Assembly (NCBI GenBank): GCA_024529925.1
Contig: JAFEUB010000436.1
Location: forward strand, 1-64,000
Direction of reading: 5' to 3'
DNA from: Ophthalmolycus amberensis
Taxonomy: Eukaryota > Chordata > Actinopteri > Perciformes > Zoarcidae
DNA: 64,000 nucleotides
Shown here: piece after piece, positions 14,177-24,689 of the stretch
Layout: every line of letters begins with the position of its first letter
Numbering within the stretch: position 1 is the first letter of the stretch
The notes under the pieces: generated by a model
Told to the model about the DNA's origin: nothing
The model's database searches: none
The model's input: the letters and a program-made list of their open reading frames with translations, nothing else
Translations under genes and position numbers: made by a program

Positions 14177-14288
14177 CTAATTATAGTGAGTGCTTTGTGG
14201 CGCATCTCAGTGTGAGCGGTCCTCACCGAGTCTGACAATCACATCAATGGGAGCTTGACGATGATGGATTCCCCTCCGCTGCGACGCC

Positions 14289-14291
<3 letters not shown>

Positions 14292-14321
<30 letters not shown>
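14292..14321. repeat. (CA)15 microsatellite
   Basis: Pure ACACAC tract of about 30 bp. Confidence 0.94.
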
Positions 14322-14323
<2 letters not shown>

Positions 14324-14574
14324 TTGCAAATGCACTCTGCACATGTGCATCCACTATCCTTCATTCTGAATCTGTCAGTAACTCACTCACACACAAACAA
14401 ACATACGCATTTGGTTTGTGTGCACACGGGAAAGCACTTTCTCTTTTCCACCTTCCTCCCTCGCACTCGCTCACACCTTCACAAACACGCATCAACTTAA
14501 TTATAGTTCGGTGCTGTTGTTGCACAGAGGACGGCTGGTGACTGCTGAATGGTTGGGGAGAACAACAGGGCAGT

Positions 14575-14576
<2 letters not shown>

Positions 14577-14640
<64 letters not shown>
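14577..14640. repeat. (CA)32 microsatellite
   Basis: An uninterrupted 64-bp CA tract, the longest CA run in the window. Confidence 0.97.
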
Positions 14641-14641
<1 letters not shown>

Positions 14642-16596
14642 CATGTTTACAGTAGGGGGTGAAGAAACTGTACAGTAAGCTTATCGGAGGTTAAAGATAG
14701 TTTTGCTGAATTGCCTGGATGAGCTACTGGCAGAAACATTTGACTTTCAGGTGCCGGGCCTCTCTGCAGCAGCTCAGCCTCTGCATCCCAATGGATCAGG
14801 TTTCTTTTGTCGAGATGATGTTGATGAATCCCTTGACAACATATTAAGACAGCAGTCTGGTCATCAGCAATCTTCCCCAAAGACATGCGAGCAGCAGAGT
14901 GCAACACCTCATCAGCACAAAGCTATATGTATTGATGGTACTGATGCAATACTGTCCATTGTTGTCGACGCAGATGAAACAATAAATCTGAACTTACAAC
15001 AAGCGCAGCACCTTGAATCTCTTTGACAGTAAATCATTATTTATGGACCTTCATGATAAAAATGATGTTTAACACGGAGGAACGTGTCATGAAGGACTAA
15101 AGACAACAAGACACTCGTCCTGCATTGTCATTGTATTTGTCTGTTATTCTATGCAATGCAAGCACAGTGCATGTTTGGTGTTTTTTTTTTCTGAAAATGG
15201 CCAGTGAGAATCCATGTTGTATTCTCTTCTTCGGTCAGGAGTTTAAGACAATCTTTTAAACAGCGAGTGCCGACGCGTCTCACTTATAATTGTCCTCCTG
15301 CAGCGTTCCTCCTCTGTGGAGATCATTCATGAAGAGAAGGCCTTCACCATTGGCGGTTGCAGAGCATGTCTTAATGCGCAGCACTGACACACAGCGAGGT
15401 CTGAAGGACGTCCTGTGTTTTACATCGTCACCGTCCAGTTTGATGAGTACGCTACAACAGCTGTTATCTTGCAGTCAAACCCTGAGCTCGTTCTTCAGAG
15501 AGAGAGCTGCCAGCGGAGGACGACCGAGAGCCGTTTGTTAGCACAAATGATTAAATCCACTCAGTTAAATACAGCTGCCAGGGGCAAAAGTTGGGACACA
15601 CTACGGCTTACCGCCGTCTTATATCTCCTTTTTAAATATGAACAAGGCCCCCTGTGTGTACAGCTTTTTGGATATCAAATGAAATAAAACACACGTGGAG
15701 ACAGTGAGTAAACGTGTTATGTAATCCTTGCTGTCCACTCAGCTTAAGCAAAGGAAGGTTCTGACTAATAGCCATATGTTGCTCAGAGTAAGATGAGGCA
15801 TGCTCACAGAGAAATGCACTCTGCGGCTCTCGTGGCCTGAAAACACAGAAAGCTCTCTGTCACTCGGTGCAGATTATACATTCCACAGGTAAAGAAAGAC
15901 ATGGAGCTGCAGAGCCGCCGCCCACGTGACGCTGCCGATGACACATGACGGATGATGCGGAGCCTCATTCAGTGTTGCTGTTGAGGTGCCCTTGAGCAGT
16001 TGTGCGTGAGTCTCGTTGAACCGCACGTCCATCACAGCGTCAGAATAACAGCAGAGATTACAACAACAACAACAAAGAGCCTCATCTGTCGGTTCATGTG
16101 AGCCATATGCGTCGGGGGGGAAGTCATTATTTATGTTTGTGTTGAAGGCATCTGACTGATTGTTCCACGATGATTCACAAACACAAACTCAACTGGAATT
16201 GTTTTTTCTGTCGTGTTTTTCATTTAAACCACAAGGCTAAAGCTCCACTTCTCGATATTCTTATATTGACAATGGATCGAAAGCCTCAATGTGATGTGAA
16301 GGGGTCAGTGGAACCATCTGAGCCTTTTAGCCTCTTTTAGCTCATTGTTTTGATTATTTTAGCATTACATTAAAATGCACTGTGTCAGATGTGGGCATTC
16401 AAAACATGATCAACAGAAAGTGGAGAGGGTACACGTTAAAGACGACGCACTGGGTACGACATGCTCAACCAGTATGTACTGCTACATGCCTAAATGAGGG
16501 ATTAAGCATGATTTTACCAGTCAGACTGAAGTATGTTCAAGCGAAGGCCGGACCTGGTCTGCTACCCCGAAGCATGAAGACTCCGTTCACCCTGTT
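14641..16596. other. Unannotated sequence with one unusual open frame
   Basis: The frame 14703-15026 (+) has no ATG at its start (it opens with TTG). It reads as an acidic, Gln- and Asp-rich 107-residue peptide with unusually protein-like composition, and a G-AG lies just before it. No domain is recognised. An exon or decayed exon is possible but unsupported. The rest of the stretch shows nothing. Confidence 0.3.
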
Positions 16597-17030
16597 GTGA
16601 AGTTTGCAGATGACAGTAAAGACGATGAGACTTCATAGAGAGAGGAAATCATTGACCTGGCAGAGAACAGCCTGCTGCTCAACGTCAATAAAACCAAGGA
16701 GATGATTGTTGATTTTAGAAAAGAGGAGGCTCCTGTCTCCATTAATGGAGCTGAGGTTCCCCTGAAATTAGCATCACAAACAATCTGACATGGTCATCAT
16801 CACACATCTCCATCCTGGTGAAGAAAGCTCATCAACGGCTGAATTTATTAAGGAATTTAAGAGGGCAAAATTAAAATGCCAACTTCTTGTCAACTTTTAG
16901 AGAGGAGCAATAGTAGTGAATAAAACTGCCCACAACATTATTGTAGCCATCAACTGAGTATCAGAGATATTGGTGAGAAGAGGTGCCTGCAAAGAGCTCA
17001 AAGGATATTTAAAGACTGCGTACTTTGGAT
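16597..17030 (+). pseudogene. LINE reverse-transcriptase fragment (C-terminal half), degenerate
   Basis: Translation gives pieces of a non-LTR retrotransposon reverse transcriptase in order. An FADD catalytic box is at 16603-16614. LLLNVNKTKEMIVDF lies at about 16672-16716. After a shift, ITNNLTWSS and HISILVKKAHQRL are at about 16775-16840. A further shift gives KRCLQRAQRIFKDC near 16975-17025. This order and wording fit the CR1/L2/Rex1-type lineages common in fish. It is broken by an in-frame stop right after the FADD region, at least two frameshifts and a deletion between the FADD box and LLLN. It cannot encode a working protein. Confidence 0.8.
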
Positions 17031-17536
17031 TTATTCCAATAAACAAACAAACAGAGCGTAGAGCCCCGGTCAGTGTCACGGTAAGCACACAGATGGCTAA
17101 CGTTAAATATTGGCCAAGGCCACACGGGAAGATCATAAAACAGAAGTATTATTTTGGCTCTCAGAGTTTCAGCAGTTTAGTAGAAGTTTGCGTATTCGCT
17201 CTCTGCGTTTTTCTTTCCTGAGGCAAGCGTCATTTAAAAATCCTTGGCGATGGGAGCTCCGTGTATTTACACAAAATGTATGGTGTTTGTTACTTAAACT
17301 GATCATCCAGTCATAATCATAAGTATTTAATGAATAAGTCAGTCTCAGCACTGTGTCTCCAGCTCTGATACACTCACTGTACACTACCTGCCCACCAGAG
17401 ACTAGCTGGGGTAGAAAGTTAAACAGCGATATGTTTTTCATGGAAGATGGCGGGGACCAATCCGGAGCAATAAAGAGAATAGATACTGTACTTCCATTGA
17501 TAATGGAAGACCACAGAATTTAACAGACCACAGAAT
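17031..17536. other. Unannotated sequence between LINE pieces
   Basis: No reverse-transcriptase motif recognised. May include degraded element sequence. Confidence 0.4.
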
Positions 17537-17632
17537 GTCAGGATAGGGAACCTGACATCAACAACCACCATCCTGAACACTGGTGCACCGCAGGGCTGTG
17601 TGCTCAGCCCGGCCCTCTTCTGTGTGTGTAAG
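17537..17632 (+). pseudogene. LINE reverse-transcriptase core fragment
   Basis: The frame from 17537 reads VRIGNLTS... then LNTGAPQGCVLSPALF, the conserved block just before the catalytic FADD region in CR1/L2/Rex1-type reverse transcriptases. Only about 31 codons survive before unrelated sequence. In an intact element this block lies upstream of the motifs at 16.6-17.0 kb, yet here it lies downstream on the same strand. The two pieces are therefore separate insertions or a rearranged copy. Confidence 0.78.
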
Positions 17633-18352
17633 AAGGCTTTTTCTTTCTAACACAACTTTGTAAGACAAACTTTCTTTGGACATTCTTTGCACCCAAAAGG
17701 CCAAAAACAAAATCCGTGACTGCAGTTTTCAGGACTCGAGCAGCAGGCCGGACACATATCTTTTAAACAGAAAAGGAAGAAGCTGAGGTGGAAGTAAAGG
17801 ACGAAGTCAGAGGAACTGATTTAGAGGACAGCAGGACGGGAATTTACTGAGGAGATTGGTTCCCTCTCTTTCTTACCAACACACCTTTCCAGTGATTTAC
17901 GCTGCAATCAGCTCTGCCAAGTGTGAACCCAGTTAGCCTCCACTCTGGCTGCAACTTGTCTGCTGGAAAATTGTACATCGTTCAAGCAGCTGTCTGCATC
18001 CAAGTGGCATGGCGTACAGTTGGCCTCTGAAAGCCCAAGATGAGGACGTGTCTTCCTTATCTGTAAAAGCCAGGAGAGGAGGGAAGGATTCACGGCAGGA
18101 ATGAAGCTGAAAGATGGAGGGAAGGCACGCATCAAATTTATGGAAATTATGCTAGAAATGCTAATTGAGTTAGGCATGCTAAACAGATCTGCTGGAGAGA
18201 AATATCTTTACGGTATTAGTAAACATGAACCGTCTCCCAAGCTGCAAATATCGCCCTCCCACTTTATGAATGATAGATGTGTAACAGCAGTCCCTTCGCA
18301 ACCTCGATGGCATCTTCATAAGATGTGGAGGTCGGAAGAACCAGTCCAACGT
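17633..18352. other. Unannotated sequence
   Basis: No gene or repeat recognised. Confidence 0.4.
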
Positions 18353-19630
18353 GTCCTCATACATGATATCCTACAAAAGGTTACCGCTCGTTACATGCAT
18401 ACAGTCTCTTCAAAATATACTTCTGTGTCTACAGAAAACTTATGAGTTAAAGCAACAACACTACTTAGTTAGGTTGAAGCAACAACACTACTTAGTTAGG
18501 TGAAAGCAACAACACTACTTAGTTAGGTTGAAGCAACAACACTACTTAGTTAGGTTAAAGCAACACCACTACTTAGTTAGGTTGAAGCAACACCACTACT
18601 TAGTTAGGTTGAAGCAACACCACTACTTAGTTAGGTTGAAGCAACAACACTACTTAGTTAGGTTAAAGCAACAACACTACTTTGTTAGGTTAAAGCAACA
18701 ACACTACTTTGTTAGGTTAAAGCAACACCACTACCGAGTTAGGTTAAAGCAACAACATTACTTTGTTAGGTTAAAGCAACAACACTACTTAGTTAGGTTA
18801 AAGCAACAACACTACTTTGTTAGGTTAAAGCAACAACACTACTTTGTTAGGTTAAAGCAACAACACTACTTAGTTAGGTTAAAGCAACAACACTACTTTG
18901 TTAGGTTAAAGCAACAACACTACTTTGTTAGGTTAAAGCAACACCACTACCGAGTTAGGTTAAAGCAACAACACTACTTTGTTAGGTTAAAGCAACAACA
19001 CTACTTAGTTAGGTGAAAGCAACAACACTACTTAGTTAGGTTGAAGCAACAACACTACTTAGTTAGGTTAAAGCAACACCACTACTTAGTTAGGTTGAAG
19101 CAACACCACTACTTAGTTAGGTTGAAGCAACACCACTACTTAGTTAGGTTGAAGCAACAACACTACTTAGTTAGGTTAAAGCAACAACACTACTTTGTTA
19201 GGTTAAAGCAACACCACTACCGAGTTAGGTTAAAGCAACAACATTACTTTGTTAGGTTAAAGCAACAACACTACTTAGTTAGGTTAAAGCAACAACACTA
19301 CTTTGTTAGGTTAAAGCAACAACACTACTTTGTTAGGTTAAAGCAACACCACTACCGAGTTAGGTTAAAGCAACAACACTACTTTGTTAGGTTAAAGCAA
19401 CAACACTACCGAGTTAGGTTAAAGCAACAACACTACTTTGTTAGGTTAAAGCAACAACACTACTTAGTTAGGTTAAAGCAACAACACTACTTAGTTAGGT
19501 TAAAGCAACAACACTACTTTGTTAGGTTAAAGCAACAACACTACCGAGTTAGGTTAAAGCAACAACATTACTTTGTTAGGTTCAGGAATAGATCGTCGTT
19601 TGGGTTAAAATAACTACACAAGTTAAGTGA
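18353..19630 (+). mobile_element. Family T dispersed repeat carrying an expanded array
   Basis: The left flank (18353-18446) aligns by eye with 59915-60035 of another copy: ACAAAGGT-like, TTACATNCATACAGTC, then CTTCTGTG-like. The right flank (19581-19614) has AGATCGTCGTTTGGGTTAAA, matching 60078-60102 and, in reverse complement, 45043-45068. The 1134-bp array of 27-bp units lies between the flanks. Copies at 36.87, 45.04, 56.12 and 59.89 kb belong to the same family. Confidence 0.7.
18447..19580. repeat. 27-bp minisatellite, 42 copies
   Basis: Exactly 42 units of 27 bp (1134 bp). The unit starts TTAAAGCAACAACACTAC and ends TTAGG. Variation is confined to a few positions: AAC or ACC in the first half, and TTAGTT, TTTGTT or CGAGTT in the second. 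The frame stays open as LKQQHY(L/F/R)VR because 27 is divisible by three. Units at 18501 and 19014 carry a T-to-G change that makes TGA, which breaks the frame. There is no ATG, so this is not a gene. The two TGA units are 513 bp (19 units) apart, and the six units after each agree in state, which shows an internal block duplication. Confidence 0.97.
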
Positions 19631-19934
19631 CAAAAACATCATCATTGACTTCTCGTTCCACACGGAGAATGAACTGCGGCCCCCTGGCTGAAAAGATCGC
19701 TGTTTGTTGGACCCATCCACCTGTGTTCTTTACCCATCTTTATACTTCCTGGTTCATGATTATGTGGATAGTATACGAAATAATTTAGTGGGATATCTAC
19801 AAATTATTTTTCGTAGGTATTGATTCAAATGCTGATGAGACCAGCCTGCACTCGCTGTTTTCTTGCCTCTTCTCTTGTTTAAACACCATCTGTGGCGCGG
19901 ACCGGGGCCTGACGTAAACAGATAAATAGTAAAC
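19631..19934. other. Unannotated sequence
   Basis: Contains GGGATATCTACAAAT near 19791 and TTTTTCGTAGG near 19807, reminiscent of the distal part of family T, but too diverged to assign. Confidence 0.35.
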
Positions 19935-19990
19935 CGTTCTTTTCATAAGATATCATGCGCACTGCTGAATGAGGATACGTTGCACACGGA
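19935..19990 (-). mobile_element. Family T terminal fragment
   Basis: CTTTTCATAAGATATCAT followed by TGAGGATACGTTGC matches the flanks of the 15-bp array at 56.35 and 56.82 kb (TTTTCATAAGATATCATAC and TATGAGGATATG). It holds a single, unexpanded version of the segment that is amplified there. The orientation is opposite to the copy at 18.35-19.63 kb. Confidence 0.55.
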
Positions 19991-21193
19991 GAGCAACCAC
20001 ACTCCTCTCTTTAAAGGTGTAGCACCAAAACACATCCGAGGTTGAAAACAACAATTAAAATCACTGTTTTTGAATCTGGCCGCAGGAGATTGTAAATTGT
20101 CCTGACAAGAAACTGACAAACGAAGTGTAATCACACCGAGTTGATTCTTAGAATACGAGTTGATCAGAATATAACATGTTACAGTGTAAAATTTGTGAAA
20201 TCAAGCATGAATCACCTAACCAGATGAAAAAGGTCTGGTCTGGAGCCGGGTACCTGAGGCTGAGTGACTCATCTGTGAGCAGATTAGACAGCCGTCCGTC
20301 ACAGAGGAAGGAGGGGAAACCGCCTGGGCTTCACTCTTTAAGGCTCCGTCTCAAAGGTCAGAGAGTTTGGTGATGTGATCGCACTGACAGGCCCTCCTCA
20401 CCACAAATGATGTCACCTCCTCCTCCTCCTCCTCCTCTTCTTCTGCTGTCAATCCACTCGCTGCATCAGAGACTTTCTCTGAAAGACTGGCTTCAGCTGC
20501 CCGCCGGCGTGTGAAGACTCAATCAACTTTATTAATCGCTTTTTTTCTTCACTGGTCACGAACCTTTCTCTCTCACATTCTCCCTCGTTCAGTCTTTATT
20601 CGCTCATCTTTCTCTTGCTGTTGTTCTGTAGAATATTCACAACATAACCAACATGAAGCTCAAGCGCAGACCTCCGGCAAATCCCCGTCTTACAATGTTA
20701 ACAAACGTATAAAATAATTGATGTCCTTTTTTTCCTGGGACAAGCGGTTAAACCAACACACCAAACTGAAAACATGACCTCTTTGTTGGAGGTAAAACAT
20801 TTATTATCCTTTGCTGCTTCGGGGCAGTAAATGATGGACACAACAGGACAGCAGCAGTCAACAGACCGAATACATATTCTTGGTCATGATGGGCTTTCAT
20901 TTATTAAAGGTGCAGGTCATTGTATCTATGAAACACATATTTTGGCAGCAAAGAAATCAATTAAAATCTATTTTTTTTGTCCAAAACTGTCAAGATATAA
21001 AAAAAAAATAGAAAGTAAAGGAGCTCACAATGTTCATGAATAGTTTCAGGATGCAGGCAAAGACTCAAAGGAGGTTTTGCCCGAGAGGACAAGCAGCGAC
21101 ATCATCTGGGTCACAGTAAATGTTGAGCTGCCAACATTTTTCATAAAATGTAAAAACTAAGATCCTGGAACCAGAAAGTAGGTCCTGACACAC
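19991..21193. other. Unannotated sequence with a short (CTC)n tract
   Basis: A (CCT)n-type tract lies at 20416-20444. No gene or dispersed element recognised. Confidence 0.45.
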
Positions 21194-21307
21194 GTTCTCT
21201 CAGATGCGAGAGAACCATCACTGCTAAAAGGCAGTGATGGTGAAAGAATGGTGAAATAAAATGTGATTTCAGACCTGGAATCTGCCATCATAACTGTGAA
21301 TGATGGC
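21194..21307. other. Cluster of three perfect hairpins
   Basis: Hairpin 1 pairs 21194-21201 (GTTCTCTC) with 21208-21215 around a 6-nt loop. Hairpin 2 pairs 21215-21224 (CCATCACTGC) with 21231-21240, also with a 6-nt loop, and abuts hairpin 1. Hairpin 3 pairs 21284-21291 (GCCATCAT) with 21300-21307 around an 8-nt loop. All stems are perfect. This could be a small structured RNA or the palindromic part of a MITE. Neither is established. Confidence 0.6.
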
Positions 21308-21563
21308 GTTACTTTGCCAGTTACTGTATGTGTCACAATAACAGTGAAAATGCCGTATTAATATCAGTGAAAGAGGTCACCTATGTTCCAGCATGTAATA
21401 AGTGTTGAGGAATGAAAGTGATTTGAGTCTTTTGTGTTTTCAAAGTGTGTAGGATTTGATATTTAAGTCCATGGAGAAACATCGTATCTCCATATTTTCA
21501 TTCATACATAAAACTTTACTTCCTGCCTATTATTTATAAAAACTAAGGTTTTATTATTTCCTG

Positions 21564-21593
21564 AAAAGTAATGGTTTCGGACATCCAAGGTTT
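21564..21593 (+). repeat. Short dispersed repeat, mate at 6.16 kb
   Basis: AAGTAATGGTTTCGGACATC then CAAGGTTT corresponds to 6161-6191. See that entry. Confidence 0.5.
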
Positions 21594-21769
21594 CTGCTTT
21601 ACAGTGAGAGGTCCGTAATGGTGAGCGGTGGACACGGGTCAGTCAGCACCACACCATCAGTCCATCATATCGGAAACAAAAGGCATCCGCGTCCTGTCGT
21701 CCTGCTGGAGGTTGGAAGCTGTGAATGCACTTCTCCAGAGCCGCTCTGCATCCTGTTTAACCCGGTGTC

Positions 21770-21905
21770 CCTCTCTGCTATGAGCTATGCCCTTTGGCTC
21801 CCCGTGTAATGCACAGTATCAAATTGCTTCTCTTAAAGGAGCAATCATGCAGCTCTCCAGGGGATGCTGAGCGCAGTAATTGAACATTCGCCGGGAAGCC
21901 GCTGA
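21770..21905. other. Candidate conserved noncoding segment
   Basis: High-complexity sequence with CAGTAATTGAA and CAATCATGCAG cores, balanced composition and no repeat structure. Suggested from composition and texture only. Confidence 0.22.
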
Positions 21906-22427
21906 CGTACACACGACACCTCTGGGCTCTGGCTGGGCGCTGAATGCTGCAGCGTGTGTTGCCGATTGCTTCGGCCCGGATGATAAACATGTGAATGCAA
22001 ACACCAGGCACCCTGGTGGTGGTTCCTCCCTTCCCCCAGTTCTCAGGAATACATCATTCACTAGTTTGGCTCCAGGTGTAGATGAACTGAATCTTAAAGT
22101 GACCCAGGAAGGTGTTGTTGTTTCCGCACATCAAAAATAATCCTCTCAAATTATGATCTGTTATTTTGTCCACTCTCCCAGCTATCTACAACGTGCCTCT
22201 CTGTTGGGCGATGAGAGGAAACACCTCCAGCACGCACTGCGGTGAGAACATCAGGACACCGTCCTCGCTGTCAGACTGCTGCATCGCAGCTGCACCTTCA
22301 GATGCAAACCAACAGCCATGCTGAAACGTAATTGCCATTCAGCAAATATGTCAGCGTGCTGGGGCTGAGGCGTGCACGCTCGTGAACCCCCCCTCCCTGG
22401 AATAGCTGTTCAGAGACGGACAGCGAT
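21906..22427. other. Unannotated sequence
   Basis: Nothing recognised. Ordinary unique DNA leading to the G tract. Confidence 0.4.
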
Positions 22428-22454
22428 GGGGGGGGGGGGGGGGGGGGGGGGGGG
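22428..22454. repeat. G27 homopolymer
   Basis: Twenty-seven consecutive G, the longest homopolymer here. Strong G-quadruplex potential, and the length is probably unreliable in any assembly. Confidence 0.96.
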
Positions 22455-22590
22455 TATTACTCACTGCACAGCTATTGTTCACAAGTAAACTAATAAAAAC
22501 CAAAGCGAAATAAAAGCGATCCTTTAAAAATTCATACGAGTCGAGGCAGAGTGGAGGCTCAGCGCTGTGGGTGGTGGAGTGTGAGAAGAG

Positions 22591-22593
<3 letters not shown>

Positions 22594-22635
<42 letters not shown>
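22594..22635. repeat. (GT)21 microsatellite
   Basis: A pure GT tract of 42 bp. Confidence 0.96.
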
Positions 22636-22637
<2 letters not shown>

Positions 22638-22828
22638 GTGTGTGTGGGGTTAAGTATGAAGCTTTACTTTAAATTATTCTGGTCATTAAGCTGCATCAGC
22701 GCCCGTGTGTCACAGCTTTCTACCCCTGAGTGTGTATGTGGTTTGTGTTTCCTACAATATTTGTATTTATGGGTGTGTGTGTTCATGTGCGTTTGAAAAG
22801 TTGTGTGTATATGCATGGCTAGGTATTG

Positions 22829-22932
<104 letters not shown>

Positions 22933-23104
22933 GTTTGTGTGTGAGCATATGTGCTGGTGTGTGAGTGCACTCTTACATTTATGCATTTTATGTGTCGTTA
23001 TACCTGCGTGTGTGGACGTCCACGTTTCAGTATTCCTTCAGTGTCAGCATGGATTCATGTGTGTGTGTGTGTGCATACGTATATATTTTCTGGGTGTCTG
23101 CACT

Positions 23105-23440
23105 GTACGTTGGGTAGCGCCGCAAATAATGAGATACAAGCAGCCAAAGTGATCCTCGTTGGTGGGGTGGCTGGGCTCAGCCTTTGGAGATCAAGGAGGA
23201 ACTCGGAGCAGAGCCATCGTGTAGAAAGGAGCCAGCTGAGGTGGTTTGGGCATCTGATCAGGTTCCTCCTGGATGTCTCCCTTTTCCAGGTACGTTCAAC
23301 CGGTAAGAGGCCCAGCGGTAGACCCAGAACACACAGAGGGACTATACGTCTCGTCTGGAACGCCTCTATGTTCACCAGGAAAATCTGGAAAACATTGCTG
23401 GCGAAGTCTGGAATACCCTGCTAAGCCTGCTGCCCTTGTG
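23105..23440 (+). pseudogene. LINE C-terminal tail fragment
   Basis: The frame gives NNEIQAAKV then VAGLSLW, followed by VERSQLRWFGHLIRFLLD, TGKRPSGRPRTHRGTI and RLVWNASM. In intact fish LINEs this order (IQAAEMxFLRRVAGL, then RSQLRWFGHL, then GRRPRGRPRTRW) is the extreme C terminus of the ORF2-like protein. Continuity is good but single-codon losses and a frameshift near the end make it a remnant. It starts inside the protein, as 5'-truncated LINE insertions do. Confidence 0.8.
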
Positions 23441-24689
23441 ACCCCATCCCAGTCGCCCGGGGAACGGAGAAAAATTGTTATTCTGGTCTTGTTTGTCGTC
23501 TCGCCGAAGGAAGCGGAGGCTGGAGGAACATTTTATTAAAAACATGACAAGCATTCACAGGAGCTGGTGTGGTGAGGCAAAGCCCCCCCACCCACAAGAT
23601 TCAACATTTAGATTTGTGTTAGCCCTGAGGAGTAGCTGGGTGGAGCCGGAGGCTGTTATTGAGCCTCCACCCTGCTGAAGGAGCTCCGACCGATATCAGG
23701 AGGCTGGGGTGAGGGGGGGTGAAAGGTCAGATGCTGGGGTGAGCGTTGTATATAATAAACATGTACATAAATAAATCAGTCCCGTATTGCTCATCAATGT
23801 GAAGATAAAGTCATACTCCATATTACCAAGGTATTATATGATGACCGGACATTGATGGGGACCATCTCTTTATTGTAAGGTTTTCCGTTGACTGTATTTT
23901 AACATTTTGATGTTAAGATATTCACAGTTTTTCTTTTCACGATTAATACTTTCTGTTGCTGCTTCCAGACCCACACATTGAGGGGAAGCACATGTCTCTA
24001 TTTTCAACACATTGAGCTCATGGAACCAGTTTGCCCTCTGGTGCTCTCCCCTCCTCCTCGATCTCCTTCTGTCTGTCACTCCGTCGCTCTCCCGCCTCCC
24101 AAAGTCTTTCATTATTCAACGGTCCACCTTTAGCACCTCACCTCTTCTGCCGTCTCTCGCACTAAATCTACTTTGAGACTTTATTGTCCTTGAAATGAGG
24201 TTGGCAGCCAAGCGAGCCACACAGTACATATGACAGACAGAATGTACCGGAACATATGACACGCAGGCAATAAGATGAACCGCCGTCCATCTCTCTCTAG
24301 TGTGGACCTCCCATGTGTTTCTTTAGGCACTGTGACTTAAACTCATACATTAATGTCAATATTCCACATTCATCTGAATGAAAAATACAGTAAAAAGACA
24401 TTTTCTGCTCATATTATCTGTCGTGACCATGCTGCATCTTCCAGTTGTTCGTGCTCGGACGGACATCAGTCACCGGTTAGATCACACAATATTCACTGCA
24501 GAAGGAAGTAATGGAGGTCAGACGTACACTTCAATGTGTTTCCTTGTAAACAATCTGAGGCGTACCTGCCTGAATGCACCATTAGCTGAAGTCCCTGTGA
24601 GGTCAGACCATCTTGCCTGTGAAGGAGTCAAAGTCCTTTTTATTTGTTCCTGAGAAGATTTCGACCATCTGTTTGAGGACCTGCAGAAT
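23441..24689. other. Unannotated sequence between two LINE remnants
   Basis: A perfect 7-bp stem (GGAGGCT / AGCCTCC, around 23648-23668) lies in the GC-rich part. The rest is AT-rich and featureless. Confidence 0.4.

Noticed and set aside
18447..19580. Telomere-like TTAGG repeats in the 27-bp array
   Set aside because: TTAGG occurs once per 27-bp unit and not in tandem. It comes from the family T sequence.
18528..19613. Two long open frames with LKQQHY(L/F)VR repeats, as if a repetitive protein
   Set aside because: They start at TTG, not ATG, are confined to a 27-bp tandem array, and stay open only because 27 is divisible by three and the unit lacks stops.
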